47,627 bases of DNA from Actinocrinis puniceicyclus (GCF_018283645.1 NZ_JAGSXH010000042.1:1-47627), one strand, 5' to 3'; shown: positions 33,486 to 41,874, numbered from the stretch's first letter. Notes: generated by a model not told the origin, from the sequence alone. Translations and numbers: made by a program.

Positions 33486-33635
33486 TCATCCCCATGTCAG
33501 GTCGGCGGGCCGCACCACGGCCGAGGAAACGCTCGCCGCAGATCCGGATTCGACCGTCGATATGGCGTTGGAAACACCTGCGAAACCGATTACAAATAGA
33601 ATCGAAGCAGTGATCGTGCGGATCGAGGAAGACAT
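33486..33635 (-). CDS. Small secreted peptide precursor, 49 aa
   Basis: ATG at 33635 has GGAAAGGG upstream. The 49-residue product has a clear signal peptide (SSSIRTITASILFVIGFAGV), with a likely cut after SNA. That leaves a mature peptide of about 24 residues, rich in Ser, Val and Ala and ending in PADLTWG. There are no cysteines, so it is not a disulfide peptide or lanthipeptide. The stop lies three bases before the start of the 98-residue gene, making it the first gene of a four-gene operon. It is divergent from a TrmB/LuxR-type regulator, with palindromes between. A role as an extracellular signal or as the substrate of downstream gene products is a hypothesis. The gene is easily missed because longer overlapping frames obscure the start. 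Confidence 0.75.
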   Translation of the reverse strand: MSSSIRTITASILFVIGFAGVSNAISTVESGSAASVSSAVVRPADLTWG

Positions 33636-33675
33636 GGGGGTACCCTTTCCCGTGCATGGTTTGATTAGCGATAAA

Positions 33676-33772
33676 TTCCCGGAACCGGGTCTTGGTCGTT
33701 GCATCACCCTGTTTCTCGGGCGACCGCTTCCAATGACTACTTTCCGGGAAAGGCAGTGGTTGCGGAAGCGGT
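33676..33772. promoter_or_regulatory. Nested palindromes in peptide/LuxR divergent promoter
   Basis: CTTTCCGGGAAAG (33740-33752) is a palindrome with a one-base centre. It is framed by ACCGCTTCC (33723-33731) and GGAAGCGGT (33764-33772), an outer inverted repeat that is almost concentric with it. TTCCCGGAA at 33676-33684 is the reverse complement of the inner core TTCCGGGAA, giving a second copy 66 bases away. These are likely operator sites, most simply for the adjacent LuxR-type regulator. Confidence 0.6.
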
Positions 33773-33938
33773 TCCACCAGTCACCAATCGGCCTGGCACC
33801 AAGGCGCCAGACCGAGTGCATCCGCGGTTGCCGCTCGGATGCCAGGACCCTGTCTTGAACACGGCTACGCGAGCTGAGATTATGAGCTTGCTGCCATCGC
33901 TCAACTGTGCGATGCCGACTCAGTCGAGGGGTGACGGG

Positions 33939-34922
33939 GTGTTGGAACCGTTAGGTCTCACCGCGATGGCGCAGTCCGTCTATCACCTGATGCTCGAGCG
34001 ACCTGAGTTCGGAGTCGCACAGTTAGCTGACGCGACAGGGTTCACGGAGGCCAGCGTGCGCGCTGCCCTCGACGATCTCGCAGACCTGATGCTGGTGCGG
34101 GTCTCGCGCGAGGACCCAAACCGGCTGCGGGCAGTGAGCCCCGAAGTGGGTCTCGCGGACCTGATGCGTCGCCACGAGGCTGACCTCGCCGCCCGTCAGG
34201 CTAAGGTCGCCGCAGCTCGGGCGGCTGTCACCCGGCTGGTCGCCGAACGGGCCGACGCCTTCAACCCCGGGTCCGCGAACGGCGAGCGACTGGTCGGCCT
34301 TGACGCGATCCAGCACCGTTTGGAGAGCTTGGGCCACGCCGCGACCAAAGAGTGCGTAGGTGTACACCCTGGCGCAGCGCAACGCGCGGAGGACCTAGCG
34401 GAGGGCCGCTTGCTGGACGCCGAGGCCCTGAGCCGCGGAGTGGCGTTTCGGACTCTGTACCAGGACAGCGTGCGCAACGACCCCGCCACCATCAACCACG
34501 CGCATTGGCTCATGGACCGCGGGGGTGAGGTGCGCACAGCTCCAATCGTGCCGCAACGGCTGGTCATCGTTGACCGCACCCACGCGCTGGTACCCCTGGA
34601 CCCAGCTGACACTCGAAAGGGTGCCTTGTACGTGACCGAACCCGGCATCGTCGCGGCACTGGTAGACCTCTTCGAACAGGCATGGGCCACCGCGGTCCCC
34701 CTCGGCGCGACCCGCACCCGCGACCCAGACACCGGCCTGAGCGACACGGAACGCGAACTGCTCAGCCTGCTCAGTTCCGGCATGACAGACGAGGCCGCCG
34801 GCCACCGTCTCGGACTGTCTCTGCGGACCATACGCCGCATGATGGCCTCCATCATGGAACGGCTTGCTGCGACCAGCCGTTTCGAGGCCGGGCTCAAGGC
34901 CGCGAAACGCGGCTGGCTCTGA
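33939..34922 (+). CDS. TrmB/LuxR-type transcriptional regulator
   Basis: GTG at 33939 is chosen because GAGGGG lies seven bases upstream. The protein then starts VLEPLGLTAMAQSVYHLMLE, the usual beginning of this family. Of 327 residues, 1-65 form a winged helix of TrmB/MarR type (FGVAQLADATGFTEASVRAA, LDDLADLMLVRV). The middle ~190 residues include a coiled coil and a domain (VAFRTLYQDSVRNDPATINH, then MDRGGEVRTAP) that recalls the PLD-like sensor part of TrmB regulators. The end is a LuxR helix-turn-helix (LSDTERELLSLLSSGMTDEA, LGLSLRTIRRMMASIMERL). Such dual-HTH regulators commonly sit beside small-peptide genes in actinomycetes. It is divergent from the secreted-peptide operon. Confidence 0.88.
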   Translation: MLEPLGLTAMAQSVYHLMLERPEFGVAQLADATGFTEASVRAALDDLADLMLVRVSREDPNRLRAVSPEVGLADLMRRHEADLAARQAKVAAARAAVTRLVAERADAFNPGSANGERLVGLDAIQHRLESLGHAATKECVGVHPGAAQRAEDLAEGRLLDAEALSRGVAFRTLYQDSVRNDPATINHAHWLMDRGGEVRTAPIVPQRLVIVDRTHALVPLDPADTRKGALYVTEPGIVAALVDLFEQAWATAVPLGATRTRDPDTGLSDTERELLSLLSSGMTDEAAGHRLGLSLRTIRRMMASIMERLAATSRFEAGLKAAKRGWL

Positions 34923-35300
34923 ATCCGTCGCGTCGCCGTCGGCCCGGCGCCGGAAACCCAGTACTGATGACCGGGCGCGGGCGGCCGAGAAGGTTCGGGA
35001 ACCGGCCGGAAAGCCAGCTGCCACTCCTCCGAACCGCCGCGTTCAGCGGCATCCACGTTGAAGGGCCAGCCTCTCTGCGGGGGCGTCAGCTTCACGGCGC
35101 GCTGGCCGCCACCCGGGTTGGCCAGTGACCGGCGAGATCTGCTGCTGGGCGGCTGAAACCGATCGCGCCGCGAGGCTGCTCGTAAGAAGGGCAGTCGGGT
35201 CGTCAGCGCGCCGGGTGACGGTACCGGCGGGTGTGCGACAATCCTCTAGCTCTGGCACCCACGAGCTAGAGGAATGGGTTAGGTGCTGTAAGGGGTCGTA
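34923..35300. other. Intergenic region with inverted repeat (35243-35272)
   Basis: No gene is supported in this 378-base stretch. CCTCTAGCTC (35243-35252) and GAGCTAGAGG (35263-35272) form a perfect ten-base inverted repeat with a ten-base centre, 29 bases before the next start codon. It could be an operator or a leader hairpin for the membrane protein gene. Confidence 0.6.
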
Positions 35301-37139
35301 GTGGACGCAGTCAGGCTCGGTTACGAGTACGTAGTCGCTCTCGTGATGCTGCTACTTCCGGCGGCCGCATGTGTGCTCATTGCACGCCGTTACGGCGTGC
35401 GTAATCCCGTTCTGCTGTTGGCCTGTGGCTTCGTGGGTAGCGGGCTGTTGGGTTTCGCGGTCTTCTGGCTTTATCTGTTCGCCGCCAGAGTCGGGCATGG
35501 GGCCGCGCTTGCCGTGGACCTCGGAGCCGCGGTCGTCATGGGAAATGCCTGTCGGCGCCGCTTTGCCCTATGGCGGCAACTGCGGTCCCTCGCACCGGTG
35601 ACGGCTGTGTTCGCGACTTCTGGCTTGTTCAATCTCGCGCTGGGTTACCTGCACGGCGGCCTGTCCGCGAAAGCGGATATCGCTCCCAACCGTTACCTGG
35701 CAGGACTGCCAGGTGACAACGCGTTGCCCTTTCTGTTCGCGCGGCAGTTGGAGAGCCATGTTCGTCCGCTTCCACACTTTCTGGCGTGGGGGTATCAATC
35801 CAGTGACCGCCCGCCACTTCAGACCGGATATTACCTGCTGGAGCAGGCGGTCGTTCGCAACAGCGGATTCGACGTCTACCAGGTGTTCTCGACTCTGGTC
35901 GAGAGCACATGGGTATTCGGACTCTGGGCGCTGCTGTATGCAGCGCGACGGCCTCGATGGACGATCCCCCTGAGTCTCGCGGCCGGCCTGTTCTCCAGCT
36001 TCACCATCATCAACACCTTCTTCACGTGGCCGAAGTTCGTCTCCGCAACAGGTGCGTTGTTGTGCTGTGCCGTGGTGCTGTCCCCGGAGATGCGCGGTCT
36101 GAACCGCAGCAAGCTCGCCGGCGCCTTAGCGGGTGGGTCGCTCGGCGTCAGTCTGCTCGGCCATCCCAGCGGAGTATTCGCCGTTCCGGCGATCGCGCTC
36201 GTGCTTTTCATCCTCTGGGTCTTCGCTGCTGTTCGGCCGCGAGATTGGGCGCTGCCCACGTGGCCGGTGCTTCTGAGCGCAACTGCCGCGATATTTATCG
36301 CGTACATTCCGTGGATGCTGTATCAAAGGCTGTACCAGCCGCCCGCGAATGCCTTGCTGGAGTTGCAACTGGCCAACCAGAGCAACCCGGTGCGCGGCAA
36401 GTCCACAATGCACGTCATCGCGAGCGCTTACGAAAAGCTCAGTGCGCATCAGCTGGTATCGTATAAGATCTCGAACCTGACCACGCCGTTCAGCCATACG
36501 TTCGATAGTCTGACGCAGACGGGGAGTGTGGCTTTTCACTCGCTTCTCGGGCAGAACACTGCCGCGGCGGCGGCGGCGAGCCGGCTCATCAACATACAGT
36601 TCTTCTTCATCGGTCCAATCCTCGGGATCGTGGGCTGGGGGATCGTGCTGCTCCTACTGCGCGGCATCGTGACCGGTATCCGGCGTCGACCGCAGCCCGA
36701 TGGTGCTTCCTGGGAACTGCTCTGGCTGCTGGTACTCGCTCTCACGGTATTCGGGTGGGCAATGGTCCTCTTTGGCCCGGGAGCGACGGTGGCACACCAG
36801 GGTACTTATATCGTCGAGCCCGTATGCTTCGCTCTCGGTGTTCTGGGATGGTGGTCGGTTTCGCCAAAAGCCGCCGTCGCCGTGGTCGCGGCCTCCTCGG
36901 CGCTGACGCTGTGGACGTTCATCCGATTCACGCCGAACGCCGCGGTGAAGACTCCCGGCATGACCGCCCACACCAGCGTGTCGGTTGGGCTGCTGTTGGC
37001 GGCGTCCGTGCTCGCTTGTCTGGCATCCTTGTGGTGGCTGGGCATCAGCACCCGAACGGAACCGGTGGCCACGGACCGCCTCGTGGTACGACCGCGCACT
37101 GCGCACATGTCCCAGACAGAGCCTGCCGCTGGCCAGTAA
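35301..37139 (+). CDS. Large multi-pass membrane protein of unknown function
   Basis: GTG at 35301 follows AAGGGG with five bases between. The 612-residue product has about 12-14 membrane segments, starting with YEYVVALVMLLLPAAACVLI. A long loop between the third and fourth segments contains AKADIAPNRYLAGLPGDNAL, PFLFARQLESHV and YQSSDRPPLQTGYYLLEQAV. Asp and Glu residues in that first large loop and the overall topology resemble polyprenyl-phosphate-sugar (GT-C type) transferases. A second loop near LELQLANQSNPVRGKSTMHV is also extracytoplasmic. There is no soluble enzymatic domain. I would not assign a substrate. It is the last gene before the second IS remnant, with a GC content a little below the flanking regions. 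Confidence 0.78.
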   Translation: MDAVRLGYEYVVALVMLLLPAAACVLIARRYGVRNPVLLLACGFVGSGLLGFAVFWLYLFAARVGHGAALAVDLGAAVVMGNACRRRFALWRQLRSLAPVTAVFATSGLFNLALGYLHGGLSAKADIAPNRYLAGLPGDNALPFLFARQLESHVRPLPHFLAWGYQSSDRPPLQTGYYLLEQAVVRNSGFDVYQVFSTLVESTWVFGLWALLYAARRPRWTIPLSLAAGLFSSFTIINTFFTWPKFVSATGALLCCAVVLSPEMRGLNRSKLAGALAGGSLGVSLLGHPSGVFAVPAIALVLFILWVFAAVRPRDWALPTWPVLLSATAAIFIAYIPWMLYQRLYQPPANALLELQLANQSNPVRGKSTMHVIASAYEKLSAHQLVSYKISNLTTPFSHTFDSLTQTGSVAFHSLLGQNTAAAAAASRLINIQFFFIGPILGIVGWGIVLLLLRGIVTGIRRRPQPDGASWELLWLLVLALTVFGWAMVLFGPGATVAHQGTYIVEPVCFALGVLGWWSVSPKAAVAVVAASSALTLWTFIRFTPNAAVKTPGMTAHTSVSVGLLLAASVLACLASLWWLGISTRTEPVATDRLVVRPRTAHMSQTEPAAGQ

Positions 37140-37230
37140 TGGCGCTCAACGCGGCGAAGTCCGCTTGTGTCGACGCATGCGCCCGTGGCGCTCGCTCCAT
37201 CCTTGATCCTCGCCGGGCGCGCTGAAACCG

Positions 37231-37395
37231 GCACGGCGGTCAGAGCATCGAGGGCGTCGCGATCCGCGTCGCGCAGCGCGTCCCGGCGATGGCCGCCGCG
37301 ACCCGGCACGACAACAAGACCGGCCGGCCGATCACCCGGTCACTGATCACTTACGGCCACTGATCACTGACCGGCGATCGGAACACCTCGTCTAG
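37231..37395 (+). pseudogene. IS982-like remnant, copy 2 (transposase C-terminus and right end)
   Basis: The plus strand reads HGGQSIEGVAIRVAQRVPAM then AAATRHDNKTG to a stop at 37361-37363, almost identical to the C-terminus of the transposase in copy 1. The terminal inverted repeat at 37371-37395 ends in CACCTCGTCTAG. The 5' part and the left end are missing. This copy is inverted relative to copy 1. The block 37140-37230 before it holds nothing I recognise. Confidence 0.85.
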
Positions 37396-37464
37396 GATGT
37401 CTCGCAGTCATCCAAAGTCATCTGACGGTCACCCAGATCGTTCGAACGGATCGGAGTGGGAACT

Positions 37465-37890
37465 GTGGCAACGACTCGCAAGGCCGCGGCGCACTGGGAA
37501 GGCAGCTTGATGGAGGGGAAGGGCGAGGTCACGTTGAACTCGTCCAGCCTCGGCACCTACCCCGTGACCTGGGCGGCGCGCTCGGCGGAGCCCAACGGCG
37601 TCACCTCGCCGGAGGAACTGATCGCGGCGGCCCACTCCACCTGTTTCTCGATGGCTCTCTCGCACGCGCTGGCCCAGGCGGGTAACCCGCCGGCCACCGT
37701 GGACACGGCCGCCGAGGTGGACTTCCAGCCTGGCACCGGCATCACCGCGATCCGTCTGAGCGTGCGCGCCTCGGTCCCGGGCATCACCGCCGAGCAGTTC
37801 GCCGACTTCGCCGCAAAGGCGAAGGAAGGCTGCCCGGTCTCCCAGGCGCTCAAGGCCGTGCCGATCAGCCTTGAGGCCGAACTCGTCTGA
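37465..37890 (+). CDS. OsmC-family peroxidase
   Basis: GTG at 37465 has GGAG eight bases upstream and gives 141 residues starting VATTRKAAAHWEGSLMEGKG. OsmC/Ohr proteins are cytosolic thiol peroxidases that reduce organic hydroperoxides using two cysteines. Cys60 is in EELIAAAHSTCFSMALSHAL and Cys123 is in EGCPVSQALK. The N-terminal WEGSLMEGKGEV and TWAARSAEPNGVTSPEEL match the OsmC subgroup more than Ohr. It probably acts as a homodimer with the active site shared across the interface. It is monocistronic, with a strong convergent terminator behind it. Confidence 0.95.
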   Translation: MATTRKAAAHWEGSLMEGKGEVTLNSSSLGTYPVTWAARSAEPNGVTSPEELIAAAHSTCFSMALSHALAQAGNPPATVDTAAEVDFQPGTGITAIRLSVRASVPGITAEQFADFAAKAKEGCPVSQALKAVPISLEAELV

Positions 37891-37901
37891 CCCGCGCACG
37901 A

Positions 37902-37966
37902 CGGCCGGGGCGCATGCGGCGGCTTCCGAGTCCGCTGGAAACGACGCCTAGCATGCGCCCCGGCCG
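37902..37966. terminator. Bidirectional terminator between osmC-like gene and secreted protein gene
   Basis: CGGCCGGGGCGCATGC (37902-37917) pairs perfectly with GCATGCGCCCCGGCCG (37951-37966), a 16-bp stem with a 33-base loop, between two convergent stop codons. Confidence 0.8.
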
Positions 37967-37981
37967 CCGAGTGGCCGCTCC

Positions 37982-38452
37982 TCAGGAGACGGTCAGCGTT
38001 CCGTAGGCGAACGTGTCGTCGGTGGTGTACGTGACTCGCGCGTAAACGGTGAAGTTGTCGGTTCCGCCGGCGATGGCGGTCAGCTTCACGGTGATGGTCA
38101 TGCTGGCCCCCGGAGCCAGCAGGTTGTTGCCGCAGTAGATGAGCCTGCGCAGGTTGCGCGGCGTACAGGCGTGCCCGCTCACCGCGGTGATCTGCTCCGC
38201 GGCGTACTGGGGGTTCTCGATCCCCAGCGACGCGGCCACGGTCGAGGAGGTGTTGTTGGTGGCCGTCGCCACGACCACCACCTGACCGCCCACGACCGTC
38301 GTGCTCGGGGTGATGGTGAGGGTGCCGGTAACCGGGGCTGCGCCGCCGGCGTCGGTGGCCGCCTGAGCGGTGGCCGGTCCGGCGATGGCGAGAGCGGCCG
38401 CGGCCAGCACGCCTGCGGCCACCCGGGCGGCGGCCCGCTTGACGAGAATCAC
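37982..38452 (-). CDS. Small secreted protein with beta-sandwich (DUF11/CARDB-like) domain
   Basis: GTG at 38452 follows GGAAGGAAG and gives 156 residues. Residues 1-37 are a signal peptide (VILVKRAAARVAAGVLAAAA, cut after PATAQAA). The mature ~120 residues form one beta-rich domain: GTLTITPSTTVVGGQVVVVA, TATNNTSSTVAASLGIEN, ACTPRNLRRLIYCGNNLLAP and SMTITVKLTAIAGGTDNFTV. This matches the pattern of extracellular DUF11/CARDB-type Ig-like domains, with one pair of cysteines probably disulfide-bonded. No enzymatic motif is seen, and its role at the cell surface is unknown. It is convergent with the OsmC gene and divergent from the FMN-binding gene. Confidence 0.82.
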   Translation of the reverse strand: MILVKRAAARVAAGVLAAAALAIAGPATAQAATDAGGAAPVTGTLTITPSTTVVGGQVVVVATATNNTSSTVAASLGIENPQYAAEQITAVSGHACTPRNLRRLIYCGNNLLAPGASMTITVKLTAIAGGTDNFTVYARVTYTTDDTFAYGTLTVS

Positions 38453-38875
38453 GGTTCTTCCTTCCCGCCCGCTCGTACCGGCAGAACCCGTCGTCACCTC
38501 GGTTGGAGCGGGGCGACATATGCAACGGCAAACGTGGGCGACGCAGTACACAGTGACAACGGTGACGAGACGGCGGCAAATTTATCAGTGCACGAAGGCG
38601 CTTTCACGTCCCAGTGCTCTGATCCAGGACGTTTCCGCCCGCCGGAGAGGAACTTGCATCGGGAACCGCCGCTGCGGGCCACTCGGGCTACCGGCCGCTA
38701 GACTCGTCAAGAGACTTGACAAGATCGCGCGTTCGGCAAAGACCCGGCCAAGAAATCGCACGCCACGCCGGGTACACCAGGGGCCGCGACCCTGCCGGAG
38801 CCGCCGGGACTTGCCCCGGCGGCCGGTGACCGGGCATCATCTGCCCCGGCAGGAGCCGGAAGGAGGAACGCTGCG
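38453..38875. other. Divergent intergenic region with palindrome and hairpin
   Basis: No gene is supported in 423 bases. GTCAAGAGACTTGAC (38706-38720) is a palindrome with a three-base centre and may be an operator. A nine-bp hairpin, GCCGCCGGG with CCCGGCGGC (38800-38823), lies in the probable leader of the FMN-binding gene. Confidence 0.55.
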
Positions 38876-39286
38876 ATGAGTCTGCGCCGCACGGCCGCTG
38901 TGGTCATCGCCACGATGCTGGCCATGCTCGCGCTGTTCGCGGCCAAGGCCGGCAGCCGTGCGCAGAACGCCGCGATGTCGGTCACCATCGTGTCCCAGGG
39001 CCCGGTCCACGTCGCGACCGGACCTCAGATCGTCCTGGCGCACGGCATCGTCCAGGTCAAGGTGACCGTCACGGACGGCCGGATCATCGATGTGACGGCA
39101 CTTCAGCTGCCGCACGACAATCCGCACTCGTGGGACGACTCGACCGAGGCCGCGGCCAAACTGCGCACCGAGGTACTTGCTGCGCAGAGCGCTGACGTGA
39201 ACGTCGTCTCCGGCGCGACGTACACCTCGCGCGGGTACGCCCGCTCGCTTCAGGCCGCCCTCGACGCCCTCGGGATGAAGTCCTGA
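38876..39286 (+). CDS. Membrane-anchored FMN-binding domain protein
   Basis: ATG at 38876 follows a strong GGAAGGAGG. The 136-residue protein has one N-terminal membrane segment (AAVVIATMLAMLALFAAKAG) and a single extracytoplasmic FMN-binding domain. VQVKVTVTDGRIIDVTALQL is the opening strand pair. VNVVSGATYTSRGYARSLQA carries the S-G-A-T-x-T-S motif, whose Thr is the site of covalent FMN attachment in NqrC/RnfG relatives. Short single-domain versions are frequent in actinobacteria beside ferric reductase-like membrane proteins, but none is adjacent here. It likely takes part in extracytoplasmic electron transfer; its partner is unknown. Confidence 0.88.
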   Translation: MSLRRTAAVVIATMLAMLALFAAKAGSRAQNAAMSVTIVSQGPVHVATGPQIVLAHGIVQVKVTVTDGRIIDVTALQLPHDNPHSWDDSTEAAAKLRTEVLAAQSADVNVVSGATYTSRGYARSLQAALDALGMKS

Positions 39287-39365
39287 TCCCCCGCGTGCAA
39301 CCGGACCGCGCTGATCCCCTGGCGCTGATCCCCGGCGCCGATACACCACTGTTGATCTGCCGCCG

Positions 39366-39608
39366 CTAATCCACCGTCTCGAACGGCCACGAGTGCGGCG
39401 GCCGCGCGCACAGCCGCTGCGGCGGCTCGGGCAGCGCGGGCCGTTCGGACCCGGTGTCATCCGGCAGCCGGATCAGAGCCACGAGACGGTCCGCGGACCG
39501 GAACAGCTCGGCGCCCGCCCCTTCGGGCAGCTGCGGCTCGACGCTCTCTCGCCACCACGCGACCAGCCCGCCCGCGTCACCCTTCGCCTCCCACATCAGA
39601 ACTCGCAC
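39366..39608 (-). CDS. Small conserved hypothetical protein downstream of tsaD
   Basis: GTG at 39608 (RVLMWEAKGDAGGLVAWWRE) has GGAGG upstream and lies 15 bases after the tsaD stop, so it is probably the last gene of that operon. The 80-residue product has no signal or membrane segment. It has a short beta-alpha-beta pattern (VLMWEAKGD, GAELFRSADRLVALIRL) that suggests a small ferredoxin-like fold, then a Pro-rich tail ending in HSWPFETVD. I do not recognise a function. Confidence 0.7.
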   Translation of the reverse strand: MRVLMWEAKGDAGGLVAWWRESVEPQLPEGAGAELFRSADRLVALIRLPDDTGSERPALPEPPQRLCARPPHSWPFETVD

Positions 39609-39623
39609 TCGCCGGCCTCCGCC

Positions 39624-40679
39624 CTACACCAGCACGTCGGTGATCAGCATCGAGGAATCCGCGGGCAGATCGAGCGCGGAGGGCCGCGCACCGCGCGCCA
39701 CCAGCTGCGCGCCGAGCGCCGCGACCATCGCCCCGTTGTCGGTGCACAGCTTCGGGCGCGGCACCCGCACCCGGATGCCCTGGTCCGCGGCCCGCTGCTC
39801 GGCCAGCGCCCGCAGCCGCGAGTTCGCCGCGACGCCGCCGCCGATCAGCAGATGATCCACGCCGTTCTCCTTGCAGGCCCGGACCGCCTTGCGGGTGAGC
39901 ACGTCGACGACCGCCTCCTGGAACGAGGCCGCCACGTCCGCGACCGGAACCGGCTGCCCGGACCGCTCGCGCGCCTCGACCCAACGCGCCACCGCGGTCT
40001 TCAGGCCGGAGAACGAGAAGTCGAAGGGCGCGTCGCGCGGGCCGGTCAGCCCGCGCGGAAAGGCGATCGCCGCGCCGTCGCCCTCGCGCGCCGCCCGGTC
40101 GATCAGCGGCCCGCCCGGGAACCCCAGCCCGAGCACCCGCGCCACCTTGTCGAACGCCTCACCCGCCGCGTCGTCCACGGTGCTGCCCAGCGGCCGGATG
40201 TCCGAGGTGACGTCGGGCACGAGCAGCAGGGAGGAGTGGCCGCCGGAAACCAGCAGCGCCATGCACGGCTCGGGTAGCGGCCCGTGCTCCAACTGGTCCA
40301 CGCACACGTGCGCGGCCAGGTGGTTCACCCCGTACAGCGGCTTGTCCAGCGCCAGCGCGTAGCCCTTGGCCGCGGCGACTCCCACCAGCAGCGCCCCGGC
40401 CAGGCCGGGTCCGGCGGTCACCGCGATCGCGTCCACGTCCGCCAGCTTCAACCCGGCTGTCTCCAGGGCCCGGTGCACGGTCGGGACCATCGCTTCGAGA
40501 TGCGCGCGCGAGGCGACCTCCGGCACCACTCCGCCGAAGCGGGCGTGCTCGTCCACGCTGGTCGCCACCGCGTCCGCGAGCAGTTCGTTGCCGCGCACGA
40601 TGCCGACGCCGGTCTCGTCGCACGAGGTCTCGAAGCCGAGCACGATCGGCAGGTCCACGCTCCCAGAGCCGAGGGTCAC
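39624..40679 (-). CDS. tsaD: tRNA N6-threonylcarbamoyladenosine transferase TsaD
   Basis: GTG at 40679 follows GAGGAAGA and begins five bases after the rimI stop, giving 351 residues; the longer frame simply reads through rimI. TsaD transfers the threonylcarbamoyl group to A37 of ANN-decoding tRNAs with TsaB and TsaE. The ASKHA-fold N-terminus is [15 protein letters not shown]. The metal-binding pair is in NHLAAHV (HxxxH). [13 protein letters not shown] binds phosphate. The second domain has [15 protein letters not shown] and [17 protein letters not shown]. The late [12 protein letters not shown] motif is complete. Essential in most bacteria. It belongs to a tsaB-rimI-tsaD operon. Confidence 0.97.
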   Translation of the reverse strand: MTLGSGSVDLPIVLGFETSCDETGVGIVRGNELLADAVATSVDEHARFGGVVPEVASRAHLEAMVPTVHRALETAGLKLADVDAIAVTAGPGLAGALLVGVAAAKGYALALDKPLYGVNHLAAHVCVDQLEHGPLPEPCMALLVSGGHSSLLLVPDVTSDIRPLGSTVDDAAGEAFDKVARVLGLGFPGGPLIDRAAREGDGAAIAFPRGLTGPRDAPFDFSFSGLKTAVARWVEARERSGQPVPVADVAASFQEAVVDVLTRKAVRACKENGVDHLLIGGGVAANSRLRALAEQRAADQGIRVRVPRPKLCTDNGAMVAALGAQLVARGARPSALDLPADSSMLITDVLV

Positions 40680-40684
40680 GGTAC

Positions 40685-41206
40685 TCAGTCTTCCTCTCCG
40701 AATCGTTCGATGACGCCCGACGCGCGCATCACCAGCGCGTCCACGTTCGCCGGCTGGTAGTAGCCCCGGCGCAGGCCGACCTGCACGAACCCGAACTCGC
40801 GGTACAACTGCTGCGCCGGCGGGTTGTCCACGCGCACTTCGAGCACCACGTCGTCGCACTGCCGGCGGGCCGCCTCCCGCAGCAGTTCGGTCAGCAGCGC
40901 CCGGCCGAGCCCGCGGCCCCGGCGGCCCGGGTCGACCGCGATCGTCTGCACCTCCGCCTCGCCGATGCCGGCCAGCAGGCCCGCGTAGCCGACCAGGCGC
41001 GGACCGTCGCGGTCCGGGTGCGCCGCGTCGGCGCCGAACTCCTCCGCGACCAGGTAGTAGCGGGTGGCCACCTCGGCCAGCTCCGACCAGAACATCCCGA
41101 CCGACCAGGCGTCCTCGGGAAACACCGTATATTCGAGCACTGTCACCGCGGGCAGGTCCCACCACCGCATCGGCCGCAGCACCGTCCGCAGCGGCAGGCC
41201 GTTCAC
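40685..41206 (-). CDS. rimI: Ribosomal protein S18-alanine N-acetyltransferase RimI
   Basis: GTG at 41206 overlaps the tsaB stop by four bases. The 173-residue GNAT acetyltransferase has [20 protein letters not shown] with the FPEDAWS segment typical of RimI. The acetyl-CoA loop is [15 protein letters not shown] (R/Q-x-x-G-x-G/A), followed by [20 protein letters not shown] and [13 protein letters not shown]. It acetylates the N-terminal Ala of S18 and possibly other proteins. Its place between tsaB and tsaD is a conserved bacterial arrangement, which supports the name over a generic GNAT. Confidence 0.94.
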   Translation of the reverse strand: MNGLPLRTVLRPMRWWDLPAVTVLEYTVFPEDAWSVGMFWSELAEVATRYYLVAEEFGADAAHPDRDGPRLVGYAGLLAGIGEAEVQTIAVDPGRRGRGLGRALLTELLREAARRQCDDVVLEVRVDNPPAQQLYREFGFVQVGLRRGYYQPANVDALVMRASGVIERFGEED

Positions 41207-41874
41207 CGCAGCGCCGGCTGGCTCACCGGCTTACGGGCACCCGGTTCCACAGCGTCGGGACGGCGCAGATAGAGCGGCTGCGGCGGCAACAGAGCAGCGC
41301 CGGAAGCCAGCCGGCGGACCGTCAGTTCGGCGAGGTCCGCGGCCGCGGGATACACCGGCTCGATCGCCTTCGCGAACGCGTCAGGGTATTTCACCGCTCC
41401 CTCGCCGGCCACCGGCAGCCCGGCCAGCCGCGGGGCGACCTGCTGCGGCCAGTCCACCGCCGGATCACCATCCCGCTGCTGCGGGCCCGTGTAGCGCGCC
41501 CAGTAGATCTCGCGTCGCCGCGCGTCCGTGGCGACGGCGAACGGACCGTCACACTCGACGGCGAAGGCGAGGACATCCAGCGTGCACACACCGTGCACCG
41601 GAATGCCGAGCGCGTCACCGAGCACCCTCGCGGTCACCAGCCCGACCCTCAGGCCGGTGAACGGACCGGGCCCGACACCCACCGCGACGTCGGTGAGATC
41701 CAACCGGTCCCGCCCGGCCTGCGAGAGCACGGCGCGGATGCCGGGAGCGAGCAGTTCCCCGTGCCGGCGCGCATCGACCTCGGTGTATTCGGCCAGTACC
41801 CGGACCCCGTCGTGCAGCGCGACAGTCACGGCCGGTGTCGCTGTGTCAAAAGCCAGGAGGAGCACGGGAGCCAT
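41203..41874 (-). CDS. tsaB: tRNA t6A biosynthesis protein TsaB
   Basis: ATG at 41874 ([20 protein letters not shown]) has GGTGGGG upstream and gives 223 residues, the usual TsaB length. It is a catalytically inactive ASKHA-fold partner of TsaD. Landmarks are [40 protein letters not shown] and [14 protein letters not shown], the dimer-interface region. It heads a tsaB-rimI-tsaD operon with overlapping or closely spaced genes, and is divergent from an L,D-transpeptidase-like gene 101 bases away. Confidence 0.96.
   Translation of the reverse strand: MAPVLLLAFDTATPAVTVALHDGVRVLAEYTEVDARRHGELLAPGIRAVLSQAGRDRLDLTDVAVGVGPGPFTGLRVGLVTARVLGDALGIPVHGVCTLDVLAFAVECDGPFAVATDARRREIYWARYTGPQQRDGDPAVDWPQQVAPRLAGLPVAGEGAVKYPDAFAKAIEPVYPAAADLAELTVRRLASGAALLPPQPLYLRRPDAVEPGARKPVSQPALR

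Noticed and set aside
35243-35272. Inverted repeat containing CTAG considered as another IS982-like end
   Set aside because: It shares only CTAG with the IS ends at 30051, 30589 and 37395; the rest does not match.
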